DNA from: Bacillota bacterium
GTDB lineage: Bacteria; Bacillota; Clostridia; Acetivibrionales; JANLFN01
Assembly: GCA_023397675.1 (NCBI GenBank)
Contig: JAEWTV010000063.1
Span: 8,834-72,833 of the forward strand
Direction: 5' to 3'
Length of the DNA: 64,000 bases
Made by a program: the position numbers and the translations under genes. The notes under the pieces were generated by a model. That model was not told where the DNA came from. It saw only the letters and a list, made by a program, of their open reading frames with translations, and made no database searches. Shown here piece after piece: positions 42,691 to 52,086 of the stretch (its first letter is position 1; the number at the start of each line of letters is the position of its first letter).

Positions 42691-44292
42691 TTATTTTTTG
42701 TTTGACATTTCTATATTGACTCTTTTGCCTTTTAGCTTGAAATTCTTCAGCGCCAGTATTTCATTGCTGTATCTGTAAGGTATTTCAACAAACGAATACT
42801 TGTCAAAAATATTAATAGCACCAATAAGTTTTCCCGGAAGGCTTGTTTTAGAGGCTATGCCTTCAACGAAATCACGGGGCTGTACTCTATTGCTGGTTCC
42901 TATATTGAAAAACAGTCTTACCATACTTTCATCATCAAAAAAGTCTTTATCTGCTTTAACTGCATCGGTTTCCCCTTTGGGATCAGAAAGCATCTTTAAA
43001 AGTCCGGCTGCAAGGTCAAGAGTTGTATAATAGCTGTCTTCCTTGTTTTGAGAATTAATATCATCAAGTGCTTTCTCAATATAATCGCCATATTTTGAAA
43101 TATCACTGTTGGATATTACATTTTTAAGTTCATCGAGAATGTTGCTTATCTTGTTTTCCTCAATATCTGTCACCGATGGAGGCTTAATCAGCATTACTTT
43201 GGACTTTGTATACCTTTGTATGTCTCTTAATTTATAAATTTCACGTCCGACAACAAAAGTATAGGCCTTGCCCGTTTTGCCTGCCCTTCCGGTTCTGCCG
43301 ATTCTATGGACATAGTACTCTTCGTCGTTGGGAAGGTCATAATTAAAAACTGCTTCAACATCGTTTACATCTATGCCACGTGCAGCTACATCAGTTGCAA
43401 TAAGTATATCCAGCTGACCTTTTCTGAATCTGTTCATTACCTTGTCTCTTTGCATCTGTTTCATATCACCATGCAGGCCTTCAGCTGAATATCCCCTTGA
43501 CTGCAAGCTGGATGCAAGCTCATCCACACGCTTTTTAGTGTTGCAGAATACAAGAGATAGCTTGATATTGTTTGCATCTATAAGTCTTGTAAGTACCTCG
43601 AGCTTTGAATGTACATTCACCTCAAGGTAAAATTGTTCTATTCCAGGAACTGTAAGTTCCTTGTGAGCTACCTTAATGAGAATAGGATTTTTCTGATACA
43701 ATGCAGTTAACTCCAGAATCTCCTTTGGCATTGTTGCGGAGAATAGAATTGTCTGTCTTTCCTCAGGAACCTTTTCCAATATTGTATCTATATCTTCGCG
43801 GAAGCCCATGTTAAGCATTTCATCTGCTTCATCAAGGACAAGCATTTTTAAATCCTGGAGCTTTAATGTATGCCTTCTCATATGATCCATTATACGTCCG
43901 GGTGTTCCGATTACTATCTGTGGACGCTTTTTTAGTGACTGTATCTGTCTGTCTATGGACTGTCCTCCGTATACAGGAAGGATTTTAATTCCTTTTTTAT
44001 GTTTTGATACGTTTTTAAGTTCTTCAGCAGATTGTATTGCAAGCTCTCTGGTAGGGCACAGAATTAGAATTTTGACTCCTTCGTCAGAGCCTTCTACCAT
44101 TTCAATGGCAGGTATACCAAAAGCACAGGTCTTGCCTGTTCCTGTCTGAGCCTGTCCAATAACATCTGAGCCCTTTAAAATATGAGGTATGGATTGCGAC
44201 TGGATAGGTGTAGCTTCCTCAAAACCCATCTCGGCTATAGCCTTCTGCAGTTCGAGTGAAAGGTTTAAATCTTTAAAAATAAGGTTTTCCAT
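42691..44292 (-). CDS. DEAD-box RNA helicase with DbpA-type RNA-binding domain
   Basis: This 533-residue helicase has the Q motif (IQSQ), Walker A AQTGTGKT (48-55), PTRELA, DEAD (154-157), SAT, and HRIGRTGRAG, all intact. The C-terminal about 75 residues (VQPRDFVEGIASK ... RYSNEILALKNFKLKGKRVNIEMS) form the small RRM-like domain of DbpA/CshA proteins that anchors on structured RNA, often 23S rRNA. It would unwind RNA in ribosome assembly or mRNA decay, notably in cold. It is monocistronic. The length is normal for this group, with no odd features. Confidence 0.95.
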   Translation of the reverse strand: MENLIFKDLNLSLELQKAIAEMGFEEATPIQSQSIPHILKGSDVIGQAQTGTGKTCAFGIPAIEMVEGSDEGVKILILCPTRELAIQSAEELKNVSKHKKGIKILPVYGGQSIDRQIQSLKKRPQIVIGTPGRIMDHMRRHTLKLQDLKMLVLDEADEMLNMGFREDIDTILEKVPEERQTILFSATMPKEILELTALYQKNPILIKVAHKELTVPGIEQFYLEVNVHSKLEVLTRLIDANNIKLSLVFCNTKKRVDELASSLQSRGYSAEGLHGDMKQMQRDKVMNRFRKGQLDILIATDVAARGIDVNDVEAVFNYDLPNDEEYYVHRIGRTGRAGKTGKAYTFVVGREIYKLRDIQRYTKSKVMLIKPPSVTDIEENKISNILDELKNVISNSDISKYGDYIEKALDDINSQNKEDSYYTTLDLAAGLLKMLSDPKGETDAVKADKDFFDDESMVRLFFNIGTSNRVQPRDFVEGIASKTSLPGKLIGAINIFDKYSFVEIPYRYSNEILALKNFKLKGKRVNIEMSNKK

Positions 44293-44382
44293 ATTTACTT
44301 CCTTTTCTTCTTTTTTTACAATTATAAACTCAAGTGTAACATGAATTCATTAATTAAACCAGTTATATATTATTTAAGAGTT

Positions 44383-44411
44383 TTGACATATATAATTATT
44401 ACCAATATATA
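44383..44411 (+). promoter_or_regulatory. Promoter of the small gene at 44498
   Basis: TTGACA (44383-44388), 17-bp spacer, TATATA (44406-44411). The stretch is very AT-rich, so the call is moderate. Confidence 0.5.
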
Positions 44412-44497
44412 TAATTATAAAATTGCTTCGTTTTTATTGCTTGTATATGTTACAATGGTTATAATAGTAGTAAATAATTAATGAGGTCGAGGAGCTT

Positions 44498-44746
44498 ATG
44501 GTTAGGATATACGATAAGAGTTTTTTTAATGAAATAGCAAAATCGCATAGCCAAAAGCCCGATAGCTTAAAAAAGTCCATTCCTAATGAGGAAACCTTCA
44601 GCCAGGTGCTTGAAAAGGCAAAGAACGGGAATGAGATGGCTGCACTGCATATTTATGAATGGCAGGAATTAAACAAGAAAAATAAAGTTGACAACAATGA
44701 AATTGGGAATCTGATTGATAAGGCTGCAAAACAGCTTTTTAAATAG
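44498..44746 (+). CDS. Hypothetical protein, 82 residues
   Basis: A short charged, mainly helical protein with a GAGG ribosome site before ATG 44498 and a clear terminator 14 bases after the stop. No motif, signal peptide or cysteine cluster is visible, and I do not recognise it. It stands alone between divergent helicase and the AKR gene, so it is a separate small transcript. Confidence 0.7.
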   Translation: MVRIYDKSFFNEIAKSHSQKPDSLKKSIPNEETFSQVLEKAKNGNEMAALHIYEWQELNKKNKVDNNEIGNLIDKAAKQLFK

Positions 44747-44759
44747 TATTGATAACAAT

Positions 44760-44798
44760 GCGGCAACTCTTAAATTTATTGGAGTTGCCTTTTTTATT
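44760..44798 (+). terminator. Terminator after the small gene
   Basis: GGCAACTC/GAGTTGCC stem (44762-44769 and 44782-44789) with a long T-run. Confidence 0.85.
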
Positions 44799-44834
44799 TC
44801 TAAAGTAAGTAAATTTTGACTGGAGGATGGTTTT

Positions 44835-45863
44835 ATGGATAAGGTAAGGCTTGGACGTACCGGTTTGATGGTAAGCAGAACAGGATTTGGAGCGCTTCCC
44901 ATTCAGAGGATTAGTATTGAGGAAGCAGGAAGATTGTTAGTTAAAGCATATGAAAATGGAATTAATTTTTTTGATACCGCTAGAGCCTATTCTGACAGCG
45001 AGGAAAAAATAGGGTACGCGCTTTCAAAATATAGAAAAGATATTATTATTGCTACTAAAACAATGGCGAAGGATGGAAAAGAATTGTCTGAACAGCTTGA
45101 AACCAGCCTGAGTAAGCTTAAAACAGACTATATAGATATATACCAGCTTCATAACCCGGATGAATTACCTGACCCTGAAAATCCTGATAGTACATACTCG
45201 GCAATGCTTGAAGCAAGGGAAAAAGGTATGATAAGGTTTCTGGGAATAACCTGTCACAAGCTTTCAAATGCTCTAGAGGCGGTTAGGTCGGGACTTTATG
45301 ATACTGTACAGTTTCCGCTTTCTTCAATTTCCTCAGATGCAGATATTAAACTTATTGAAGAGTGTAAAAAGAATGATATCGGTTTGATTGCCATGAAAGC
45401 ATTATCGGGAGGACTGATAACAAATGCCGCATCAACCTTTGCATTCCTTAGGCAATATGAGAATGTGATTCCGATTTGGGGTGTTCAGCGTGAACCGGAA
45501 CTTGATGAATTTATTCAAATGGAAAAGAATCCGCCAGTCCTGGACGAAAAGATGTGGGAGCATATAAGAAAGGACAGAAGTGAACTGTCGGGCTCTTTCT
45601 GCAGAGGCTGCGGTTATTGCATGCCGTGTCCTGCAGGCATACACATTCCTATGACTGCAAGAATGTCTCTTCTTTTAAGAAGGGCCCCATATCAGCAATT
45701 TATATCAGATGGTTGGAAAAAGCAGATGGAATTGATAAATGACTGCATGAATTGCGGGCAATGTACGAGCAAATGTCCGTATAAGCTTGATACTCCGGGA
45801 ATATTGAAATGCATGCTGGAGGATTATCAGGAGTTTTATAAGATGCACAGCAGTAATGTATAA
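44835..45863 (+). CDS. Aldo/keto reductase with [4Fe-4S] ferredoxin tail
   Basis: A 342-residue protein. The first 230 residues are an AKR barrel with the catalytic set Asp47, Tyr52, Lys75 and His106 (FFDTARAYSDSEEKIG; ATKT; QLHNPDE). The last 90 residues carry two cysteine clusters, CRGCGYCMPCP (about 258-268) and CMNCGQCTSKCP (about 308-319), typical of a bacterial AKR subgroup that can take electrons from iron-sulfur centres. It probably reduces a carbonyl in fermentative metabolism, using ferredoxin or NAD(P)H. TGGAGG precedes the ATG. Substrate unknown. Confidence 0.9.
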   Translation: MDKVRLGRTGLMVSRTGFGALPIQRISIEEAGRLLVKAYENGINFFDTARAYSDSEEKIGYALSKYRKDIIIATKTMAKDGKELSEQLETSLSKLKTDYIDIYQLHNPDELPDPENPDSTYSAMLEAREKGMIRFLGITCHKLSNALEAVRSGLYDTVQFPLSSISSDADIKLIEECKKNDIGLIAMKALSGGLITNAASTFAFLRQYENVIPIWGVQREPELDEFIQMEKNPPVLDEKMWEHIRKDRSELSGSFCRGCGYCMPCPAGIHIPMTARMSLLLRRAPYQQFISDGWKKQMELINDCMNCGQCTSKCPYKLDTPGILKCMLEDYQEFYKMHSSNV

Positions 45864-45874
45864 TCATAAACCCC

Positions 45875-45909
45875 AAAGGCATCAGTCCGAAACATGAACT
45901 GATGCCTTT
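45875..45909. terminator. Bidirectional terminator, AKR / deoC
   Basis: AAAGGCATCAGT/ACTGATGCCTTT stem between convergent genes. Confidence 0.8.
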
Positions 45910-45914
45910 TGTGG

Positions 45915-46580
45915 TTATTTCATTTCATCTATTATAGCTACTCCCGAGCTTGTACCTATCCTGTTGGCACCTGCCTCGATTACGGCTAGCGCTTCACTAA
46001 GGCTTCTTATTCCTCCTGAGGCTTTAACGCCCATGGAAGTTCCTACTATATTTCTCATTAATGTCACGTCAGCGGCAATGGCGCCCCCTGTTCCAAAGCC
46101 GGTAGAAGTTTTCACAAAGTTAGCTCCTGCTTTTTTTGCCAGATTACAGGCTGTTACTTTTTCTCCATCAGTAAGGAAACAGGTTTCAATAATAACTTTT
46201 ACAAGAGCACCCTTGGATGCTTTCACTACTCCGGCTATCTCAGCCTCTACATATTTAATGTTACCTGACTTAAGCATTCCGACATTAATCACCATATCAA
46301 CTTCCTGTGCCCCATCCTCTACTGCCTTGGAAGCCTCAAAGGCTTTAGTCTCGGGAGAGTTTGCACCTAAAGGGAAACCTATAACGGTACAGACTTTTAC
46401 GTCTGTCCCAGACAATTCACTTGCTACAAGCTTAACAAAACCAGGGTTGATGCACACCGAGGCAAAATTATTATTTATTGCTTCCTGGCATAAAGCTTTT
46501 ATCATTTCATCAGTTGCTGAAGCTTTCAATATTGTATGATCAATCATGGAAGCCATAGTCTTTTTAGTTATTTCAGCCAT
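45915..46580 (-). CDS. deoC: Deoxyribose-phosphate aldolase
   Basis: A 221-residue aldolase: the N-terminal IDHTILKA motif, the lysine pair needed for the Schiff base (VKVIIETC and ANFVKTSTGFGTGG, the latter holding the catalytic Lys), and GGIRSLSEAL near the end. It converts 2-deoxyribose 5-phosphate to acetaldehyde and glyceraldehyde 3-phosphate. ATG 46580 is chosen because AAAGGTGG precedes it, giving the usual length. It is divergent from deoD, so both serve deoxynucleoside breakdown. Confidence 0.95.
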   Translation of the reverse strand: MAEITKKTMASMIDHTILKASATDEMIKALCQEAINNNFASVCINPGFVKLVASELSGTDVKVCTVIGFPLGANSPETKAFEASKAVEDGAQEVDMVINVGMLKSGNIKYVEAEIAGVVKASKGALVKVIIETCFLTDGEKVTACNLAKKAGANFVKTSTGFGTGGAIAADVTLMRNIVGTSMGVKASGGIRSLSEALAVIEAGANRIGTSSGVAIIDEMK

Positions 46581-46698
46581 TTTTGTTCCACCTTTACTAT
46601 TAGTTTCAGTTGAATAAGGTAATTTTACCATTATAAATAAAGATATAAAAGGGAAAAGGCAGATTACTGCATAAACAAAGGCAATTTGGTATAATCTG

Positions 46699-46727
46699 TT
46701 GATAAAGAATAATTTATTACTTATAAT
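46699..46727 (+). promoter_or_regulatory. deoD: deoD promoter
   Basis: TTGATA (46699-46704), 17-bp spacer, perfect TATAAT (46722-46727), 63 bases before the start codon. Confidence 0.7.
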
Positions 46728-46789
46728 ATATTTTATCGCATAAGCTGTTTTATGTGGATACTCAAATTTAAAAGACTGGAGTGGTAATA

Positions 46790-47497
46790 ATGATACCTAC
46801 ACCTCATATACAGGCAAAAAGCAAGGACGAGATAGCGGAAACCATACTTCTGCCAGGTGATCCTTTAAGGGCCAAATTTATTGCAGAAACTTACCTGGAC
46901 AACCCTGTTGAATTTACATCAACAAGAAATATTCTTGGATATACAGGAACCTACAAAGGTAAAAGGGTTTCTGTAATGGGAACAGGAATGGGTATTCCTT
47001 CAATCGGTATTTACACTTTTGAACTCATCAATTTTTATGGTGTCAAAAATCTTATCCGTATAGGTTCATGCGGTGCTTTACAGCCCGATATTAACATAAG
47101 GGACATAGTAATAGGAATGGCCGCCTGCACTACATCAAACTATGCTTCACAATATAAACTTTCTGGAACCTTTGCACCTTGTGCTTCATGGGATTTACTA
47201 AAAAAAGCTGTTGATGTAGCTGAAGAAAAATCCATTCAGGTCAAAGTAGGAAATATCATATCTTCAGATATTTTTTACAATGATGATCCGGATGATTGGA
47301 AAAATTGGGCTAAGATGGGCGTACTTGCAGTAGAAATGGAAGCTGCGGGGCTTTATATGAATGCAGCACGCGCAGGAGCAAATGCATTATGTATTCTGAC
47401 AGTTTCCGATTCACTTGTTTCACATGAGGAAACAACGGCAGAAGAGCGTCAGAACTCATTTACACAAATGATGGAAATAGCCCTTTCACTGGCTTAA
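46790..47497 (+). CDS. deoD: Purine-nucleoside phosphorylase
   Basis: A 235-residue hexameric-type enzyme with TPHIQA, LLPGDPLRAKFIAE (phosphate loop), RIGSCGAL, VEMEAAGLY and VSDSL, where the SD pair holds the catalytic Asp for the purine base. It splits purine (deoxy)nucleosides with phosphate. ATG 46790 is preferred to the GTG at 46781, which is part of the GGAGTGG ribosome site. It works with the divergent deoC. Confidence 0.96.
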   Translation: MIPTPHIQAKSKDEIAETILLPGDPLRAKFIAETYLDNPVEFTSTRNILGYTGTYKGKRVSVMGTGMGIPSIGIYTFELINFYGVKNLIRIGSCGALQPDINIRDIVIGMAACTTSNYASQYKLSGTFAPCASWDLLKKAVDVAEEKSIQVKVGNIISSDIFYNDDPDDWKNWAKMGVLAVEMEAAGLYMNAARAGANALCILTVSDSLVSHEETTAEERQNSFTQMMEIALSLA

Positions 47498-47516
47498 ATT
47501 AGGGCAAGCACATATA

Positions 47517-47545
47517 TTGACAATGTATTTCTTATGTGCTATTAT
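47517..47545 (+). promoter_or_regulatory. Promoter of the T-box/trpXYZ transcript
   Basis: TTGACA (47517-47522), 17-bp spacer, TATTAT (47540-47545). Confidence 0.8.
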
Positions 47546-47551
47546 TCCATT

Positions 47552-47820
47552 AAACCGTTGAAGAGGAAGTAAAACCACAGCCCAGCTGTAAAGAGAATCG
47601 GGAACGGTGAAATCCCGGTGAGTATGGAGTGGACAAATGGACCTTGGAGGGCATGGTGAAAAAGTTATTAAACTTTAGTATCCATTGACGTTAGCCGACG
47701 TTACAGGCAATGAGTGTGTTGGCACTCTGCAAGGTGGATGCTTACATAAGGCATCAATTAAGGTGGTACCGCAGGTTATCGCACCTGTCCTTATTAAAAA
47801 GGATAGGTGCTTTTTGTTTT
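47552..47820 (+). promoter_or_regulatory. T-box leader, Trp-type
   Basis: The conserved T-box antiterminator sequence AGGTGGTACCGC is at 47761-47772. It is followed by an intrinsic terminator (GCACCTGTCC at 47781-47790, GGATAGGTGC at 47801-47810, T-run to 47816), so uncharged tRNA bound at the T-box would prevent termination. Stem I is seen as AGAGAATCGGG...CCCGGT near 47590-47618. In the likely specifier region (47620-47655), three TGG triplets followed by A occur, and TGG is the Trp codon. The three genes downstream are a Trp-type transporter. A second small hairpin lies at 47837-47858. Confidence 0.85.
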
Positions 47821-47911
47821 GGTACGCTTAATATATCTATTCTACCGCGGAAGAATAGGTAATTGCAGAGAATAAACCTCGATAAAAAATTATTTTCGGG
47901 AGGTATTTTCT

Positions 47912-48958
47912 ATGAGAAAATCAATGGTAAAAATCGTTCTTTCAGCAGTAATGACATTTGTATTAATGTTCACTATGGCAGCTTGCGGCTCAACCACATC
48001 TACATCAGGTGATAATTCACAGGGTTCAAGTACACAGGCAGCGTCAACATCAGCAGCTAAAACAGTTAAGAAAATCGGTATCGTTCAGATTGTTCAGCAC
48101 CCTTCGCTTGACACAATAAGGGAATCTATTATTAAACAGCTTGCTGACAAAGGCTTTAAAGATAATGAAAATATAAAAATAGATTATCAGAATGCACAGA
48201 ATGACCAGTCAAATCTTAAAACTATAGTTCAGAAATTTGTGAACAATAAATATGATTTAATAATTGCAATTGCTACACCTTCTGCACAGGCTGCAGCAGG
48301 CGAGACAAAGGATATACCTATATTGTTCTCGGCTTGTACAGATCCTGTTGCTTCAGGGCTTGTAGAAAACCTTGAAAAACCGGGTAAGAATGTTACAGGT
48401 ACTTCTGATGCGGTTTCAGCAGAAAAGATTATGACTCTTGCAAAACGTATCACGCCGAATGTAAAGAAAATTGGTGCATTATACAACTCAGGTGAAACAA
48501 ATTCTATCTCAGTTATTAACAATCTTAAAGACTATGCTAAAAAGAACGGCTTGACAGTTGTTGAAGCTACAGTTACAAATTCATCTGAAGTACAGCAGGC
48601 AGTTTCATCTCTGGCAGGTAAGGTAGATGCAATCTTTTCACCAATTGACAACACAATAGCTTCCGCAATGCCTACAGTTGCCAAGGTTGCAAATAAGGCA
48701 AAGATACCTGTATATGTAGGAGCAGATTCAATGGTTAAGGATGGCGGGCTTGCAACCTATGGAATTGATTATGTAGTATTGGGACAGGAAACCGGAAATA
48801 TGGCAGTAGAAATACTTAATGGTAAAAAACCTGGCGATATGCCTGTTAAGACGATGGACCAGATGAAGATTTATGTTAATCAGGTCACAGCAGATGCTAT
48901 AGGTGTTAAAATACCTGACGATGTTCTAAAGGAAGCAGCTGAAGTTTTTAAAAAATAA
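47912..48958 (+). CDS. trpX: Tryptophan ABC transporter, substrate-binding lipoprotein
   Basis: The 348 residues start with a lipoprotein signal (lipobox TMAAC, Cys25), a low-complexity linker, and a two-lobe binding protein of the ABC_sub_bind family (KIGIVQIVQHPSLDTIRESI; KDIPILFSACTDPVASGLV; GADSMVKDGGLATYGIDY). This family is the one linked to T-box-controlled tryptophan uptake, and here it follows a T-box with TGG specifier candidates. It would capture tryptophan outside the membrane for TrpYZ. GGGAGG precedes the ATG. Confidence 0.9.
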   Translation: MRKSMVKIVLSAVMTFVLMFTMAACGSTTSTSGDNSQGSSTQAASTSAAKTVKKIGIVQIVQHPSLDTIRESIIKQLADKGFKDNENIKIDYQNAQNDQSNLKTIVQKFVNNKYDLIIAIATPSAQAAAGETKDIPILFSACTDPVASGLVENLEKPGKNVTGTSDAVSAEKIMTLAKRITPNVKKIGALYNSGETNSISVINNLKDYAKKNGLTVVEATVTNSSEVQQAVSSLAGKVDAIFSPIDNTIASAMPTVAKVANKAKIPVYVGADSMVKDGGLATYGIDYVVLGQETGNMAVEILNGKKPGDMPVKTMDQMKIYVNQVTADAIGVKIPDDVLKEAAEVFKK

Positions 48959-48980
48959 TTATTAGAAGGGGTTTGGGATC

Positions 48981-49889
48981 ATGCTACTGTCTTTACAAAG
49001 TGCAGTGGAGCTTGGAGTAATATATGCAATAATGGCGTTGGGTGTCTTTATTTCGTTCAGAACGCTCAACATACCGGATTTGACTGTTGATGGAAGCTTT
49101 GCACTTGGAGCCTCAGTTTCCGCAGTAATGTGTTTGAACGGTCAACCGGTGCTTGGAATACTAATTGCATTTATTGCAGGCTGCCTGGCAGGGTCCCTTA
49201 CCGCTTTACTGAATACGAAATTAAAAATACAGCCGCTGTTGGCTGGAATTTTAATGATGCTCGCCCTATGGTCCATAAATCTTAAGATTATGGGAAAAGC
49301 AAATATATCTCTGTTAAATAAAAATACAATTTATAGTATATTTGACTTTTCAGATGCCTCAGATTATCTTAAAATAGCTATATCTGCAGTTATATTAATT
49401 ACAATTCTTATTCTTCTTTACCTTTTCTTAAAAACAAAGCTTGGTATTGTACTGAGGGCGACTGGTGACAATGACCAGATGGTTAGGGCACTTGGCGTAA
49501 ATACCAATTGGACTGTCATAATCGGTCTTGCATTATCAAATGGTCTTGTAGCAGTATCGGGTGCTTTGATAGCACAAAATCAAGGCTATTCGGATGTTTC
49601 AATGGGAATAGGCATGGTGGTTATAGGTCTTGCATCTGTTATTATTGGTGAAGTTATCTTTGGAATTAAAACTTTAAAGAGAAGACTTATAGCAGTAATT
49701 CTTGGTGCAATAGTCTATCGTTTGGTAATAGCGGTTGCATTTGAACTGGGAATGCCGACAAACGATTTGAAACTTATATCTGCTGTAATTGTTGCTCTGG
49801 CATTATCAATGCCTACCATTAAAGGACGTTTTGTAAAGCTAAAAAGGAGAATGTCTATAACTAACACCAATGAAGGAGGTCGGGACTGA
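48981..49889 (+). CDS. trpY: Tryptophan ABC transporter, permease
   Basis: A 302-residue permease of the branched-chain amino-acid/ribose type with about nine hydrophobic helices (ALGVFISFRTLNIPDLTVDGSFALGA near the start, TKLGIVLRATGDNDQMVRALGV as the ATPase-coupling loop near 155-175). It lies 22 bases after trpX and its stop overlaps the start of trpZ by one base. The substrate call rests on the T-box and the binding protein. Confidence 0.9.
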   Translation: MLLSLQSAVELGVIYAIMALGVFISFRTLNIPDLTVDGSFALGASVSAVMCLNGQPVLGILIAFIAGCLAGSLTALLNTKLKIQPLLAGILMMLALWSINLKIMGKANISLLNKNTIYSIFDFSDASDYLKIAISAVILITILILLYLFLKTKLGIVLRATGDNDQMVRALGVNTNWTVIIGLALSNGLVAVSGALIAQNQGYSDVSMGIGMVVIGLASVIIGEVIFGIKTLKRRLIAVILGAIVYRLVIAVAFELGMPTNDLKLISAVIVALALSMPTIKGRFVKLKRRMSITNTNEGGRD

Positions 49890-50683
49890 TGCTGATTGTT
49901 CAGAATATAAGCAAAACCTTCAGTAAAGGCAGTGTTAATGAAAAACTTGCAATTGATAATATAAGCCTGACCCTTGAAGAAGGTGAATTTGTTACAATAA
50001 TAGGCGGAAACGGCGCCGGGAAATCAACCTTTCTGAACTGTATCTCAGGCGTGTATGATATTGATAAGGGTAAAATTCTTCTGGACAATATTAATGTGAC
50101 TTTTGCTCCTGAATACAAAAGATCAAGGTATATAGGACGAGTTTTCCAGGACCCTATGAAGGGAACTGCCTATGACATGACCATAGAGGAAAACCTTGCA
50201 ATAGCTTATGCGAAAGGTAAACCAAGGGGTTTAAGGCCGGGTATAAAAAAATCTGATCTTAAGTTCTTTAGAGAACGCCTCGCACTTCTTGACCTGGGTC
50301 TTGAGGACAGAATGAAGCAAAAGGTAGGCCTTCTATCCGGGGGACAGCGACAGGCGCTTACTCTTCTTATGGCTACAATTGTCAAACCAAAGCTTCTGCT
50401 TCTTGATGAGCATACTGCGGCACTGGATCCTTCAATAGCTAAAAAGGTTCTTAAAATGACTAAGGATGTAGTTTTAGAAGAAAAACTATGTACCATGATG
50501 GTTACACACAATATGAAAGCTGCACTTGAGTATGGTACCAGAACCATAATGATGCATGAAGGCAGAATAATTCTTGACCTTAAAGGTAAGGAAAGAGAAG
50601 AAATGACGGTGGAACAGCTGATTGACCAGTTCGGTAAAAAAAGTGGAACTGAGCTAGATAATGACAGGATGCTTTTAAGCTGA
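49889..50683 (+). CDS. trpZ: Tryptophan ABC transporter, ATPase
   Basis: The 264-residue ATPase has Walker A GGNGAGKST (about 38-46), Q-loop in GRVFQDPM, signature LSGGQRQALTLLMA, and Walker B LLLLDEHTAALD. In Walker B the usual E-P-T is E-H-T, as is common in this LivG/F-like branch. It overlaps trpY by one base (ATGA type), which suggests coupled translation. GAAGGAGG precedes the ATG. A terminator closes the operon. Confidence 0.92.
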   Translation: MLIVQNISKTFSKGSVNEKLAIDNISLTLEEGEFVTIIGGNGAGKSTFLNCISGVYDIDKGKILLDNINVTFAPEYKRSRYIGRVFQDPMKGTAYDMTIEENLAIAYAKGKPRGLRPGIKKSDLKFFRERLALLDLGLEDRMKQKVGLLSGGQRQALTLLMATIVKPKLLLLDEHTAALDPSIAKKVLKMTKDVVLEEKLCTMMVTHNMKAALEYGTRTIMMHEGRIILDLKGKEREEMTVEQLIDQFGKKSGTELDNDRMLLS

Positions 50684-50699
50684 TTCTTAAAAATATACG

Positions 50700-50732
50700 A
50701 AGGAGTGGATAATTTAATTCACTCCTTTTTGA
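50700..50732 (+). terminator. Terminator of trpXYZ
   Basis: AAGGAGTG/CACTCCTT stem with T-run, 16 bases after the trpZ stop. Confidence 0.85.
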
Positions 50733-50819
50733 TTTGGGCAGCTTTTAAGTTGGAATACACCTGAATAATTGGTATAATCAAATAATAAAATTACTGTTAA
50801 CCGGGAAGAGATGACATTT

Positions 50820-51983
50820 ATGATTTTTTCAAAAAGAATGGACGGGCTCACATCAGCCATATTTTCAGAGCTTGATTACAAGAAAAAGGAGCTTATCAAT
50901 GCTGGAAGGGATGTTTTCGACCTAAGTATCGGAACACCTGATTTACCTCCTGCTCCACATATAGTTGAAGTGCTTAAGGAAGCAGCTGGTAAGGCTGAAA
51001 ATTATGTTTATGCAATAAATGACATGTCGGAACTTATTGAAGCAGCCTTGGGATGGTACAGAACCAGATACAGTGTAGATTTGGAGTTTAATGAGGTGAC
51101 GTCGCTTTTGGGTTCACAGGACGGCTTATCGCATATAGCTCTTACTCTTGCAGATCCGGGAGATGTTGTAATGGTTCCTGATCCTGGATATCCTATTTTC
51201 AATGTTGGCCCGGGGCTTGCGTGTGCATCTGTCTACAAAATGCCTCTTCTCAAAGAGAATAATTATCTTATAGATTTTGATAAAATTGATTCGGATACAG
51301 CACATAAAGCAAAGCTTATGATTGTGTCCTATCCGAATAATCCTGTAACTACAGCAGCACCACATGAATTTTATGAAAAGCTGGTGTGGTTTGCTAAAAA
51401 GTATGATATTGCCGTGGTTCATGACAATGCATACAGTGAACTTGTTTTTGATGGCAAGGAAGGCGGGAGTTTTCTAGCCGTTCCCGGTGCCAAGGATATA
51501 GGAGTTGAATTTAATTCTCTCTCCAAGTCTCATAATCTTACCGGCTGCAGAATATCTTTTGCTTTGGGCAACAAGGATATTATTAAGCAGCTCAAAACCT
51601 TAAAGTCTCATCTTGATTATGGCATTTTTCTGCCTATACAAAAGGCCGCAATAGCAGCATTAACAGGGGCACAGGAAAATGTGCACCAAACAATGCTGAC
51701 CTATCAAAGGCGCCGCGACGTTTTGGTCGAAAGCTTTATGGAGGCAGGATGGATTATACCTAAATCAGAGGCAACAATGTTTGTATGGGCCCCCATCCCT
51801 CTAAAATATACTTCCTCAGTGGATTTTACCTTTGATCTGCTTGATAAGACAGGTATAATTGTTGTACCTGGAAGTAGTTTTGGTAGCAATGGTGAAGGCT
51901 ATGTCCGGCTTGCACTTGTTCAAAATGAGCAAAGAATCAGAAAAGCGGCTCAAATTATTAAAAATTCCGGAATTCTTAAATAA
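50820..51983 (+). CDS. Class I/II PLP aminotransferase
   Basis: A 387-residue fold-type I aminotransferase. Conserved sites are DLSIGTPDLPP near the start, GSQDGLSH in the cofactor loop, YPNNPVTT, VHDNAYSELVFDG (the PLP Asp/Tyr pair), the PLP lysine in NSLSKSHNLTGCRI (about 232), and a C-terminal YVRLALVQ with the carboxylate-binding arginine. It resembles the LL-diaminopimelate/alanine/aromatic aminotransferase group. The ATG at 50820 gives normal spacing to GGAAGAG; the ATG at 50811 is also possible. It has a stop before trpXYZ terminator read-through, so it is likely a separate unit. Substrate not fixed. Confidence 0.85.
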   Translation: MIFSKRMDGLTSAIFSELDYKKKELINAGRDVFDLSIGTPDLPPAPHIVEVLKEAAGKAENYVYAINDMSELIEAALGWYRTRYSVDLEFNEVTSLLGSQDGLSHIALTLADPGDVVMVPDPGYPIFNVGPGLACASVYKMPLLKENNYLIDFDKIDSDTAHKAKLMIVSYPNNPVTTAAPHEFYEKLVWFAKKYDIAVVHDNAYSELVFDGKEGGSFLAVPGAKDIGVEFNSLSKSHNLTGCRISFALGNKDIIKQLKTLKSHLDYGIFLPIQKAAIAALTGAQENVHQTMLTYQRRRDVLVESFMEAGWIIPKSEATMFVWAPIPLKYTSSVDFTFDLLDKTGIIVVPGSSFGSNGEGYVRLALVQNEQRIRKAAQIIKNSGILK

Positions 51984-52086
51984 ACTCAGCAAATTTATAC
52001 TAATAATAACAATTTACATTATTAATTTGTTTGTTTTTCTTATGTAAAATTATTATTAGTAAAAAAATTTGTAGGGGGTTGGTTTA

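Noticed and set aside
45964..46539. 191-codon open frame antisense to deoC
   Set aside because: Shadow of the deoC coding strand; no start signals and no recognisable domain.
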